The notes beneath the pieces were generated by a model, which saw only the letters and a list, made by a program, of their open reading frames with translations, did not search any database and had not been told where the DNA came from. Shown piece after piece: positions 41,354 through 50,784 of a stretch of DNA of 58,809 bases (position 1 is its first letter; each line of letters starts with the position of its first letter). This DNA is from an uncultured Lachnospiraceae bacterium (GTDB taxonomy: Bacteria; Bacillota; Clostridia; Lachnospirales; Lachnospiraceae): the NCBI GenBank assembly GCA_910577735.1, contig CAJTOO010000022.1, positions 1 to 58,809 of the forward strand, given 5' to 3'. The position numbers and the translations under genes are program-made.

Positions 41354-42385
41354 TCAAATCTTACCTCCAGATAACAGACAAAGCTGCCTTTCCCTTTGAT
41401 GAAGAAAATCGTCTATTGACAATACGTTACTCTTTCCTGCTTCATTTAACATGGTTCGTACATCTCTATAAGTATAAGACGTAACAATTATCGGTATATC
41501 TGGATATTCTCCCCTGATAAAATCATGAAAACTGATAATCGGCACATCCTCATACAAAGTTTCCCGGGCATACGAATCCACAAAACACCAGACTCTGCAC
41601 ACACTCTTTACTTTCTGAAACAAATACTTTCCAACAATTCCAGCTTCATATATGATAATTCCCTGCGAAACAATCTGGCCTGCCAAATCTGTCTCTTCAA
41701 TCTTATTCATCAAATCATACTTTGCCGCTTTATGATCTAACCTCTGATTTTCCTTCCACATATCAAAATACAGATTCCGATATCTTATATTCTCATCAAA
41801 ATTTTTGTAACAATATCGCTGTAATCCTTCATTTTTATCAAACAACCCTCTTAAGCGTTTTCTGCTGGCACCATCATATATACAATCAACCGTAAAAAAT
41901 GGAAATTCTAATTTTTCACAAGTTACTGCTTTACTGCTGACCACATAGATAATCTCATTTGCCGGATTACTTTTTTTTACAATATTTTCAATCATACACG
42001 GATTATCCTGTATATATCTCAATTCTTCTCTGTGTCTTACTGCCCTGATGAAGCAGGTTTTATGTTTTATCATTTCTCTGAATTTATTAATCCGTCTTGT
42101 ATATTTATCACATATGCCATCGAAATCCTCTTCAAAGGTTGTCCTAACTTCATGATTATAATGAAAACCATGTTTTGTATCCAAAAACTCTCCCGGCCTG
42201 TCCTCCAGCATCTCTAAATTATTCTTGTCCAGAAAATCACTAAAATCATTTTCCATACATGCCAAAACACCGGGAAAATTGCTGAAGTACCAGTCAAATG
42301 GACCTGACTGGCTGCGTATTCCGTATTTTGACATGGAAGCAGCCGTACCGCAATACCACCCCAAAGAAATAAAATTTTCAAACAT
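41354..42385 (-). CDS. DUF1796-family (putative cysteine-peptidase-like) protein with C-terminal module
   Basis: 343 aa. The N-terminal ~230 residues match DUF1796 (ISLGWYCGTAASM, SQSGPFDWYFSN), predicted papain-like with a candidate Cys in the first motif; family function is not known, and members sit in polysaccharide loci. Residues ~241-330 are the locus module (IIIYEAGIVGKYLFQKV, WCFVDSYA, IIVTSYTYRDV), with Glu replacing the first loop Gly. ATG at 42385 behind GAAGGA; 11 bp after the preceding glycosyltransferase gene. Confidence 0.75.
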   Translation of the reverse strand: MFENFISLGWYCGTAASMSKYGIRSQSGPFDWYFSNFPGVLACMENDFSDFLDKNNLEMLEDRPGEFLDTKHGFHYNHEVRTTFEEDFDGICDKYTRRINKFREMIKHKTCFIRAVRHREELRYIQDNPCMIENIVKKSNPANEIIYVVSSKAVTCEKLEFPFFTVDCIYDGASRKRLRGLFDKNEGLQRYCYKNFDENIRYRNLYFDMWKENQRLDHKAAKYDLMNKIEETDLAGQIVSQGIIIYEAGIVGKYLFQKVKSVCRVWCFVDSYARETLYEDVPIISFHDFIRGEYPDIPIIVTSYTYRDVRTMLNEAGKSNVLSIDDFLHQRERQLCLLSGGKI

Positions 42386-42396
42386 ATCATTTCCTT

Positions 42397-43623
42397 CTAT
42401 TCTGCCGCATCAACTACAGGCCCATCTGCCTGCGCAAATCTCCAAAAAAAATCTGCCTGATTAAACCACAGAATTTTATCATCTACAATACCTAATCGTT
42501 CTAAGTCCTTCTTTACTTCCTGAGCTTTTTGGGGATTTTTAATGGTAATAATAATATAGTCATATACATAATTGTTGACTACATCGGGAGATTCCACAGT
42601 AAATTCTTCCGTGTTCAAGTTCTCATATGAAAAATCGATGCACGTTATATATTCTAAATCGCTGCGGCTCTGTAATTGTCTGCGATATTTTCTACCCAAA
42701 TCTCCTGCCCCATATAATATAATTCTGGAACCCACAGGAATTTTATCCATCCAATAGGGGTCTACCCATAAAAGATTCTTATTCTCAAATCCAAGCAACA
42801 GATTAATACCTTTATATAACAATTCTGTGATATATAGTTCCGCCTGCCAGCGCATGTTTTTTGTAAAACAGCTATGCTCAAACAATTCCCCCAGATACTT
42901 ATATACTGCATATACCTTCAAAAGATATTCGGCACTTCCTGAATGTACGATTGAATTCTCCCGGATTCTATAGTGATATAGCGCCTTATGGCAAACATAT
43001 ACAGAATTGCATTCCAAAAGTGCCGTCAACAGACACATTTTATCATCTGCCATAGTAATTTCATCCGGAATTTTATATTGCGCCTCACAGATTAAATCCT
43101 TTTTAAAAAGCTTATAACACAGACTGGCCTTCAGTCCCGATGATTTTTCTTCCAGATTATAAATCGCCTTTTCCCTCAGTTCTCGCATACCTTCCCCTGC
43201 ATATAGTCCCTGCGGTACAGTATCCATATGCATGGTCGTATAATTCCCTTCTAAAAAAAAACCACATGTCACTATATCAACCCGTTGATTCTCAGCCTTC
43301 TGATACAGCAGTTCATACATATCCTCCTCTATCCAGTCGTCACTGTCCGCGAACCCAATATATTGTCCATTAGCCGCCCGAAGTCCTGCCTTTCTTGCCG
43401 AAGCCGGCCCGCCATTATCCTTATGTATTACCCGAATACGATCATCCCGCAAAGCATATTCATCCAAAATATCTGAACTTCCATCCGTTGAACCGTCATC
43501 CACACAGATAATCTCAATCTCTTTTAATGTCTGTCTGCGGATACTTTCAATACATTCCGGCAAATATTCCGCGGTATTATATACTGGTATAACAATAGAC
43601 ACTTTATTCGTACGATACATCAT
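42397..43623 (-). CDS. GT2 glycosyltransferase with C-terminal module
   Basis: 408-aa family-2 glycosyltransferase: VSIVIPVYNTAEYLPECIES, ICVDDGSTDGSSDIL, GGPASARKAG and GFADSDDWIEE (metal-binding Asp motif) in residues 1-~220. Residues ~300-395 are the locus module: RIILYGAGDLGRKYRRQL, ITCIDFSYE, YDYIIITIKNPQKAQEV, DDKILWF. It adds a sugar to the repeat unit at the cytoplasmic membrane face; specificity unknown. Start ATG at 43623 or the adjacent ATG at 43620, behind AAGGAG. Confidence 0.88.
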   Translation of the reverse strand: MMYRTNKVSIVIPVYNTAEYLPECIESIRRQTLKEIEIICVDDGSTDGSSDILDEYALRDDRIRVIHKDNGGPASARKAGLRAANGQYIGFADSDDWIEEDMYELLYQKAENQRVDIVTCGFFLEGNYTTMHMDTVPQGLYAGEGMRELREKAIYNLEEKSSGLKASLCYKLFKKDLICEAQYKIPDEITMADDKMCLLTALLECNSVYVCHKALYHYRIRENSIVHSGSAEYLLKVYAVYKYLGELFEHSCFTKNMRWQAELYITELLYKGINLLLGFENKNLLWVDPYWMDKIPVGSRIILYGAGDLGRKYRRQLQSRSDLEYITCIDFSYENLNTEEFTVESPDVVNNYVYDYIIITIKNPQKAQEVKKDLERLGIVDDKILWFNQADFFWRFAQADGPVVDAAE

Positions 43624-43636
43624 AACGCTCCTTATC

Positions 43637-44860
43637 TTATATATCTGCTATGCCCATCCAATGTGTAAATCCCTGCCCCTTTAACTGCTCACTGATTTCA
43701 TGGTAATACTTTGGTGTTGTTCCAATAATCACCAGACACTGCCCCTTTATATCATGATATTCATCCAACTCCCTGACCAGATTACCTAATATACTTTTTC
43801 GATTTCCCTTCATGGAAGTTACCGCAATCCCATGCAGCGGAATATCATAATAATCCAATATTTCCACTGCACTCCTGGCAATATCCCCCGCCCCATATAA
43901 TATAATATATTGGTATCGCCGAATTTCTTCCAGCTGCTTCCAATTAAGGCCCAGAATTTTTCCAGACTTGACGCACAATTCAGAAAAAGTTCTGTATATT
44001 TTCAAGTACCCTGGCTTGTCCTCTAAAAACTTCAGTTCCCGTTCTCTCTGTCCCCACCTTCGGTAAGCACTGATATACTCCCTGCTGACTTTTCGTATGT
44101 ATTCTTCAATCGATTCACTGGTTTTCTGATCAAAATCCTCCCGCAAATACCACTTCATCAGCTCACAGATACAAATGATATAACTTCCTATACTCTTTTC
44201 TGTAATCCCTGTACGCATTGTTGACTGCTCGCGAACCCGATATGTATATAGTTTCTGCTTCAGGCTGTATATCCTGCGGGCTTTTACATAGCATTGGAAG
44301 CTGAATAATATATCCTCATAGATAATTCCATTGTAAAATGTAATCTGATTATCTAACAAAAAACGCCTTCTATATAATTTAGACCAAGGTGCAATAATGA
44401 TGCTTTCCCTGCCAACAGCCCCTGCCAGAAAATCCCTGCCGTCATACATCCCGTCCTCTACCTGATACCTGTCCTGCTTGACATCTGTTTCACTGCCCAT
44501 AACCTGTTTATAGTCAAAGCACACCATATCACTATCACCAACGATTTCCATACATTTTTGCAACAAATCCGGGCAGATAAAATCATCAGCGTCAACAAAC
44601 AGTATAAAATCTCCCACTGCATTTGATAATCCCACGTTTCTTGAATATGCTTGCCCTCTGTTCCGATCATTGTTCCATATCTTAATACGAATATCTTTCT
44701 TCGCGTATTTTCTTAAGACTGCAAGCGAATCATCTGTAGAACAATCATTGATACATAATATCTCAAAGTTCACATACGTCTGGCTTAAAATACTTTCCAG
44801 ACATTCGGCAAGATAGTCCTGCACATTATATATCGGGATAATTACTGAAACCATGGTCAA
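43637..44860 (-). CDS. GT2 glycosyltransferase with C-terminal module
   Basis: About 407 aa: VSVIIPIYNVQDYLAECLES, CINDCSTDDSL, GQAYSRNVGL, FVDADDFICPD in the catalytic half; ~318-407 is the module (YIILYGAGDIARSAVEIL, GIAVTS, QCLVIIGTTPKYYHEI). Start: TTG at 44860, 8 nt after AGGAGG; an ATG two codons later is the alternative. It begins 20 bp after the end of the upstream glycosyltransferase gene. Homologous to the next GT2 gene in architecture but diverged in sequence. Confidence 0.85.
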   Translation of the reverse strand: MTMVSVIIPIYNVQDYLAECLESILSQTYVNFEILCINDCSTDDSLAVLRKYAKKDIRIKIWNNDRNRGQAYSRNVGLSNAVGDFILFVDADDFICPDLLQKCMEIVGDSDMVCFDYKQVMGSETDVKQDRYQVEDGMYDGRDFLAGAVGRESIIIAPWSKLYRRRFLLDNQITFYNGIIYEDILFSFQCYVKARRIYSLKQKLYTYRVREQSTMRTGITEKSIGSYIICICELMKWYLREDFDQKTSESIEEYIRKVSREYISAYRRWGQRERELKFLEDKPGYLKIYRTFSELCVKSGKILGLNWKQLEEIRRYQYIILYGAGDIARSAVEILDYYDIPLHGIAVTSMKGNRKSILGNLVRELDEYHDIKGQCLVIIGTTPKYYHEISEQLKGQGFTHWMGIADI

Positions 44861-44880
44861 TTTAAATTCCTCCTGCTCAT

Positions 44881-46368
44881 TTAAAATATCGGAACTGTCC
44901 ACAAAATCCGATCATTTGAAATTCCGCATTCACACAAACTTCTCCGAATTGAATGTGCTGTCTCTTGTTTCATAACTGCAATGAGAAGAAAATCATACTC
45001 TGTCTGAAAAATCGTTTCTATATCTTTAACATCCTTTCCTGTCCTCCTATAATCAGATGCTGCCGCATCTACCCATGCTGTTATCTGATAAAGCCCTGTT
45101 TTATTTATATAATTATAGTAATTTGTTCCAACATCTCCCGCACCATATAGTATTACCCTGCTGCCCTCTGGCATCAGACTTTTCGGAAATCGATAATAAT
45201 AATCTCTGTCCTCCAACTCATCCGTACTTTGTGAATTCTCCCATGTCTTTTCCCTGTCTGCGTTAACTTCCAGATTCAATACTTCGTCAAACAGCTCCTC
45301 TATCCTGGAAATATACACATCTAAATCAAAACGCTGAATGGAGCTCTCGCATTCTCTCACCAATGCTTCTTTTGTTTTCTCCAGAATTTCCATGATACCC
45401 TTTGCCGCTTCCTCGTTTGTTTTGTATATCCTGCCACAGCGCCCCCCATTCGATAAAATCCCTGCTCCGCCCACTTCTGTGGAAACAAACGGCACTCCAA
45501 GTGCAACGCTCTCCAATAAGCTTAACGGAAAGCCCTCCGATTTCGATGTCATACAGCAGACATCTGCCTGCTTCATCACAGGAAAGGGATTGCTCATATA
45601 CCCAAGAACGTGTATCTGTTCCTGTAAACCATATTCCTCAGCCCTGTCCTTTACTTTCGTCTCCAGCGCTCCCTTTCCCAGAAAATATAAATGTGCAGAA
45701 CCAATCTTTCTGACAACTTCCTGAAAAAAATCTATTGCTCTCAAAGGATTTTTATTATCATCAAGCCTTCCCACCCAGATTATTGCAGGATGCTGCACCT
45801 TTATCTGTGTAAAGCAGTCGGCTTTCTTCCTGATTTTAGCAATATTTACTGCATTATAGATTTCAACAAGTTTGTCAGCATGCTTCGGAAACAAAGTCCG
45901 TACAGAACATGAAGTCATATCACTGATAGAAACAATCTTTACAACTTTCTCAAATACTTTATTTTGCAATTGCCGGTACTTTACCATTCCGGCTTCCGCA
46001 AGATCATATACTGCCCCATGTATCCAGGCAATATTTCTTTCTCCATCCGGCAGCAAAAAGGACGGCACCTGATAATTAAAGGAAACATAAATGTCGTACC
46101 CGGCCGGAATATATTTCCCAATCATTTTATCCGGCTCACAGTATGTATAATACATTTTCTTTTGGTATTCCTTATCACCTTCAAAAGTAATCGGTTCATA
46201 AATTTTTATGTTTGCATTTGCCGGCTCTTTCTTTGTGGAGCTATGATAAAATTCAAGAATACCAATCTGGTACTTCTGTGGATTCAAATGATTTACAATC
46301 GTCGTAAGCAGTGCCTCCGCACCGCCTCCAAGAGAATAGGACCAGATAATAAACAATATTTTCTTCAT
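44881..46368 (-). CDS. GT4 glycosyltransferase with C-terminal module
   Basis: 495-aa GT-B glycosyltransferase: SYSLGGGAEALLTTIV (N-terminal glycine loop), IIWVGRLDDNKNPLRAIDF, CCMTSKSEGFPLSLLESVA (the acidic family-4 motif). Residues ~404-495 are the module: RVILYGAGDVGTNYYNYI, ITAWVDAAASD, DFLLIAVMKQETAHSI, NDRILW, nearly the same ending as the GT2 protein at 42.4 kb. Ribosome site at the ATG (46368) is weak. Confidence 0.88.
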   Translation of the reverse strand: MKKILFIIWSYSLGGGAEALLTTIVNHLNPQKYQIGILEFYHSSTKKEPANANIKIYEPITFEGDKEYQKKMYYTYCEPDKMIGKYIPAGYDIYVSFNYQVPSFLLPDGERNIAWIHGAVYDLAEAGMVKYRQLQNKVFEKVVKIVSISDMTSCSVRTLFPKHADKLVEIYNAVNIAKIRKKADCFTQIKVQHPAIIWVGRLDDNKNPLRAIDFFQEVVRKIGSAHLYFLGKGALETKVKDRAEEYGLQEQIHVLGYMSNPFPVMKQADVCCMTSKSEGFPLSLLESVALGVPFVSTEVGGAGILSNGGRCGRIYKTNEEAAKGIMEILEKTKEALVRECESSIQRFDLDVYISRIEELFDEVLNLEVNADREKTWENSQSTDELEDRDYYYRFPKSLMPEGSRVILYGAGDVGTNYYNYINKTGLYQITAWVDAAASDYRRTGKDVKDIETIFQTEYDFLLIAVMKQETAHSIRRSLCECGISNDRILWTVPIF

Positions 46369-46444
46369 AATAGATTCATCATTCTCCGTTTATATTTCAC
46401 GCCATCTATAATCATTTACCATGTACATCATGATGATTTAACAT

Positions 46445-48217
46445 TTACAGCAATATATTTTCACACTCACAGACTGTAATACGCGTTTTAATCTGCTCGT
46501 ACAGACATCTCTTTTTCTGCGTATTTTCTACGATACGATTATTCTCTGCCAGTTCTGTACACCCATTATCATAGACAGCCAGGCTGCTCCCGTCCTCAAA
46601 AAGAAAGACCTCATATGCCCTCAACCCCTGCTCCTGTCCGCATTTTTTATACAAATACTGAAAATCCGGATTGTATATGGCAGAACGCTGTGTTTTAACA
46701 ATAACTGGCTGCTTTGGAGTAAATCTATTCTTCTCTAACAGACAGATTAATATCTCATTGATCTCCATCAGAGAGACATTCTTATCATTCACCCCGATAC
46801 CCATTTCCGGGGACTTTATGATAAACGGAATATGTATCAGATCATCATGGTAAGTAAAATAAAGCGGCTGTATGTCCTCAAGTTTCATATCCTGGTTAAA
46901 GATAACATTCCCGTGATCTGCAAAAATAAACATTCTGCACTTCATGCGCTCCAAAAAGGGTATCAGGATATCATCCAGGTACCTCATGGCACTACTATGC
47001 TGCTGCTCATAGTTCGTACGTATCCTTCCACCATTTCTAGCCAGAAAATCAAACATAATGTTTGTTCCCTCTGCTATAAATCCTTCCTTTATGTAAGGAT
47101 TGGGGTAGGAGTAATGGCTCTCATATAATACATGCACATAAAATAGAGCATTGGTTTCGTCAGCTGCATCAAGTATAAAATTCCATAATTTCTCTGTTAC
47201 GGTCTCGTATGCCCCTCTGCGTATGATACCTTCCGCATCCACATATTTGACAAAATCCGTATAAAAATATATATTTCTTTCCTGCTGTCGGGCTTTTTGT
47301 ATAAAACGGCATTCTTTATCCGACACGCAGTTCCTCTCATAATATTTAGTCCGCATGTCCCAAATCTCTCCGTATGCCGGAACCAGACTCTCATAAGTAG
47401 AAGTTGAGACCGCGTATGCGTTCACATATTGAAAACAATTGTCCTGAATAAATGCATCAAATGCGGGCATATCGCCGCTGGAAATATCTTTATTCCTCAT
47501 GCCGTCAAGGCAAAGCATAAACACATTGTTTTCATCAATCTGCTCCACAGCCTTACATTCCAGTTCATATAATTCTTTTAACTGATGTAACAATCTGTTA
47601 TATTCTGCACGATCAGCAAACCTGTACAAAGCCTCGGCACATTCAGCCGCAAGCAGAAAATCCTTTATTTCTACAAAGCTCTTAATCAGTTCAAGAAACA
47701 GGTTTTCCTTTCTCTCTGCATCCTTTTCTTCTTCCAGCAATATCCTTAATCTGTTTATTTTGGCATATTTCCTGTAGGGATGGGAAAACAGATAATACTC
47801 TTTTCTTAAAATAATACCGTTCTTTTCGAAATAATCATAAATATCAAGACATTTCACGGACGGATGCTCTTTTTCAATCAAAGTCCTGATTTCATTTCTG
47901 TATTTGAAAGATGATATGATGACTCCGTCAATTCCATAAAGCTCCACTTCCTGACTATGGATTACCTTGAATCCCGAATCCTCTGAGTACTTTTCCGCAT
48001 GGGCATCCACAATGAATTTCACCTGTTTCAGTTCATTCATAAAATCTGACATAAGCATCTTGGTATGTTCACCATAGCACCAAATAGCCGGCTTCTTACA
48101 ATCGCTTAAAAAAGCAGCCAGCGCATCCTGCAGCATATCATTGACATTGTCTGCATCATTTTCTGTTTTGAAGCCGTATTCTGATATCAGCTCGTTATAT
48201 TTCTCTTCTAATAACAT
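46445..48217 (-). CDS. Cytoplasmic alkaline-phosphatase/sulfatase-superfamily protein with N-terminal module
   Basis: 590 aa. Residues ~41-135 are the locus module (AIWCYGEHTKMLMSDFM, VKFIVDAHAEK, GVIISSFKYRNEI). Residues ~235-510 resemble the sulfatase/LtaS core: FMLCLDGMRNKD (metal Asp), TSTYESLVPAYGE (candidate Ser/Thr nucleophile), VHVLYESHYSYPNP (His) and RMFIFADHGNVIF (Asp-His). No membrane helices or signal peptide, unlike LtaS or EptA, so it acts in the cytosol or at the inner membrane face. Possible phospho- or sulfo-hydrolase or transferase; no Cys-x-Pro-x-Arg sulfatase signature. ATG at 48217 behind AAGGGA; an in-frame upstream start lacks a ribosome site. Confidence 0.7.
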   Translation of the reverse strand: MLLEEKYNELISEYGFKTENDADNVNDMLQDALAAFLSDCKKPAIWCYGEHTKMLMSDFMNELKQVKFIVDAHAEKYSEDSGFKVIHSQEVELYGIDGVIISSFKYRNEIRTLIEKEHPSVKCLDIYDYFEKNGIILRKEYYLFSHPYRKYAKINRLRILLEEEKDAERKENLFLELIKSFVEIKDFLLAAECAEALYRFADRAEYNRLLHQLKELYELECKAVEQIDENNVFMLCLDGMRNKDISSGDMPAFDAFIQDNCFQYVNAYAVSTSTYESLVPAYGEIWDMRTKYYERNCVSDKECRFIQKARQQERNIYFYTDFVKYVDAEGIIRRGAYETVTEKLWNFILDAADETNALFYVHVLYESHYSYPNPYIKEGFIAEGTNIMFDFLARNGGRIRTNYEQQHSSAMRYLDDILIPFLERMKCRMFIFADHGNVIFNQDMKLEDIQPLYFTYHDDLIHIPFIIKSPEMGIGVNDKNVSLMEINEILICLLEKNRFTPKQPVIVKTQRSAIYNPDFQYLYKKCGQEQGLRAYEVFLFEDGSSLAVYDNGCTELAENNRIVENTQKKRCLYEQIKTRITVCECENILL

Positions 48218-48227
48218 TTTTCCCTTT

Positions 48228-48974
48228 TCATATCTGCGATTTTTGAATCTCAAAAATTAAGGCTTTTTTCAAAAATCCACCGACAGAAAGTCCTCCATGC
48301 ATAACTCTTGCTATTTCTCTCTCTAAATCATATTTATCATTACTGCTGGTCCCTCCTAATTTAAAGTAGGCTTGGACTTTCTTAACCTGCGTGAAGACAA
48401 CATCATCTTTGCCAAACAATCTTAGCATCAGCTCATAATCCGCTGCAACTTTGAACCACTCAAGATATAATCCGTATTTCTGATAGATCTGCCTGGTCAC
48501 AAAACAAGTGGGGTGCGGAATCATTTTATTTTTTAAGTTCTCATGATTTTCCGTGGCTATGTATTTGAGGATGCTTCCCTTTAACACCCCCATATAGCCA
48601 TATATTACCTGACATTGTGCAGAACTCATATGCTTTACTGCTGTTTCCACTGCATCCGCTTCATAGTGATCATCACTATTTATAATGCCAATCAGCTCTC
48701 CGCCCGACATGCGGATTCCCTTGTTCATAGCATTATAGATGCCATGATCTCTTTCACTGATATAGCGCATGCGCCCCTGAAACAGTGGTTCATATTCTTT
48801 TACGATGTCAAGCGTTCTATCTGTGGATAGTCCATCTACGATGATATATTCAATGTTCTTATATGTCTGGTTCAGTACACTTTCTATTGTATCTCTTATC
48901 GTCTTTTCGCTGTTTAGGCACGGCGTAATGATTGAAACCTTCCGTTTCATACCAATGTCCTGTTTACACTTCAT
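48228..48974 (-). CDS. GT2 glycosyltransferase (WcaA/WfgS-like)
   Basis: 248-aa glycosyltransferase: VSIITPCLNSEKTIRDTIES, IIVDGLSTDRTLDI, DHGIYNAMNKGIRMSGGELI, GIINSDDHYE, HPTCFVTRQIYQKYG. This is the complete catalytic domain; unlike the other GT2 enzymes here, it has no accessory module. Its start ATG overlaps the end of the upstream stand-alone module gene (GGAGG 9 nt upstream), so the pair is translationally coupled and may interact. Confidence 0.88.
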   Translation of the reverse strand: MKCKQDIGMKRKVSIITPCLNSEKTIRDTIESVLNQTYKNIEYIIVDGLSTDRTLDIVKEYEPLFQGRMRYISERDHGIYNAMNKGIRMSGGELIGIINSDDHYEADAVETAVKHMSSAQCQVIYGYMGVLKGSILKYIATENHENLKNKMIPHPTCFVTRQIYQKYGLYLEWFKVAADYELMLRLFGKDDVVFTQVKKVQAYFKLGGTSSNDKYDLEREIARVMHGGLSVGGFLKKALIFEIQKSQI

Positions 48975-49440
48975 ATAAAATATCCTCCAACGAGATAATC
49001 GGACAGTCCATTTTCTCTGAAAGTTTCTCCTCTATCTCGTCAAAAAATGTAATCGCTGTCACTACCACCGCATCTACCGGCTCCAGATTGTCTTCCATTG
49101 ACAGAACATCTACATCTACATAAATGGAGGCTGCATTTTTATCAATACCGTATGCAATGGTTATATCTGTCTCCTTAAGTTCCGAAATCAAAGTTTCCCC
49201 TGCATAACTCATACCATAAACAGCTATTTTTTTATAACCATATTTTTCAAAATACGATGCAAGATTTTTCCCTTCCTGTTTCACTTTTACCCACTGGTTC
49301 ATCATAAGAAACAGTTCAAGGTGTTTGCCCGACATGCCTTTTTCCTTGCTGATAGTTTCTCCCGTTATTTTTCCTACCACGCCAGCTCCAATCATTGTTC
49401 CTGCTAAAGTTGATAATACTGTAATCACGCCTTTTTTCAT
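48964..49440 (-). CDS. Stand-alone membrane-anchored copy of the locus module
   Basis: 158 aa. An N-terminal Gly/Ala-rich hydrophobic helix (about residues 4-25, ITVLSTLAGTMIGAGVVG) is followed by a charged linker and NQWVKVKQEGKNLASYF, the lead-in also seen in the proteins at 49.5 and 51.8 kb. Residues ~70-155 are the module: KIAVYGMSYAGETLISEL, YGIDKNAAS, AVVVTAITFFDEI, CPIISLEDIL. There is no catalytic domain. It could be the scaffold or membrane tether for the other module-bearing enzymes (inference). It overlaps the downstream GT2 gene. Confidence 0.7.
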   Translation of the reverse strand: MKKGVITVLSTLAGTMIGAGVVGKITGETISKEKGMSGKHLELFLMMNQWVKVKQEGKNLASYFEKYGYKKIAVYGMSYAGETLISELKETDITIAYGIDKNAASIYVDVDVLSMEDNLEPVDAVVVTAITFFDEIEEKLSEKMDCPIISLEDILYEV

Positions 49441-49507
49441 AGAAATCTCTCCTTATATTTTTATATGTTTCTGAATCTTTTCCCTCATGTATCCGTTCGC
49501 TTTTGTT

Positions 49508-50716
49508 TTACTGCACACACTTTATATATTCATCAATTCCCACTACTTTAATATCCCCGCGATACCTGCATACTCGGTCTTTTATATTTTCAATATCATA
49601 GTATGGAACCACTATAATTGTATCTATATCAGGGTACAGATTGTCTATAGCAACAATCGGGATACCTTCAAACGCCTTATCCAGTGGCTGTGTCTCGATG
49701 ATACATTTTACTTCTATATTCTGTTTCTCCAATTCCTTCATTAAAAGCTTACAATATCTGCCTTTTCCCCAAATAGCAACCTTAGGTTCGCCAAAATATC
49801 TCTTTCCCGCACATATATTCTGTTTCGCCTTTACCCATTCATACAACATATCTATATATGCTTTTTGTTTTCTCTCGTTAGTAGTGGTCCAGCTTAATTG
49901 CATTCCTTCAGGAAATTCGATTAAGGCATTTATCTGTTTTTCTAAAGAATCGATATCCACCATACATCCTTTATTTGCATGATAAATTTTCAAAATGTCA
50001 TCTTGTGTACCACATAGCAAGCGTAAATATGGCTCTGTAGAAACGCCTTGTGCATGTACCGATGACTTAATTGCAATTGGATAAATATTGTCTAAATCCG
50101 CAATACAACTTACCTGTACAATATCTGATTCATTCAATGCACCATACATATAAAAAACCGGCACTTTATTATTCCGCAATTGTATATTCAAATCAAACCA
50201 TTTATTGCAGGCACTGTTTCCTATTTCTTCTTTTAAGAAATCATACCTTTCCAGCACTTGATTATATTTATACAAATTCCACTGGCCACCGGCATTAATT
50301 ACATATTTCGCATCTAAGCGTGAACCCACTATAGCAGCCATATATCCCCCTGCGGAACCGCCTGCAGTAATAATTTCATACCCTTTCGTAAGTTCTTTTA
50401 ACATGCATAAAACACTGTCTATAGAATTATACTTCTCATTGATTCCAGTCACATAAAAACTTTTCCGGATATCTCTGATTAAAATGATGCGCTCTACATA
50501 TTCTATCAAAAGCGACGATATCCTTCCCCCTTCATAAAAATCATTACTGATAATCTTTAATCTGAACTCTTCGTATGTATTAGGAAAATATATTCCATTA
50601 CTGCTGCATATAATAATACATTTCCTGTTCTTTGCCATACCATCAATAACTCTGATATTATCCTGTTTGTATATATGGTTAAGCAGCATATTTTGACTGT
50701 TTAGTTCAAAGGTCAA
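49508..50716 (-). CDS. Alpha/beta-hydrolase-like protein with C-terminal module
   Basis: 402 aa. The N-terminal ~290 residues carry a serine-hydrolase nucleophile elbow (TAGGSAGGYMAA), a later acidic site (MYGALNESDIV) and a His (SSVHAQG), as in alpha/beta hydrolases; possible deacetylase or acyltransferase, substrate unknown. Residues ~280-400 contain the lead-in LYEWVKAKQNICAGKRYF and the module (KVAIWGKGRYCKLLMKEL, KCIIETQ, TIIVVPYYDIENI). The best start is TTG at 50716 behind GGAG, 10-nt spacing. AT-rich composition. Confidence 0.72.
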   Translation of the reverse strand: MTFELNSQNMLLNHIYKQDNIRVIDGMAKNRKCIIICSSNGIYFPNTYEEFRLKIISNDFYEGGRISSLLIEYVERIILIRDIRKSFYVTGINEKYNSIDSVLCMLKELTKGYEIITAGGSAGGYMAAIVGSRLDAKYVINAGGQWNLYKYNQVLERYDFLKEEIGNSACNKWFDLNIQLRNNKVPVFYMYGALNESDIVQVSCIADLDNIYPIAIKSSVHAQGVSTEPYLRLLCGTQDDILKIYHANKGCMVDIDSLEKQINALIEFPEGMQLSWTTTNERKQKAYIDMLYEWVKAKQNICAGKRYFGEPKVAIWGKGRYCKLLMKELEKQNIEVKCIIETQPLDKAFEGIPIVAIDNLYPDIDTIIVVPYYDIENIKDRVCRYRGDIKVVGIDEYIKCVQ

Positions 50717-50784
50717 CGTATCTTCTCTCCCTAATTCTCTTCCGCTGTTATATAAGAAATATCATTTTCCTTATAAATACAGCA

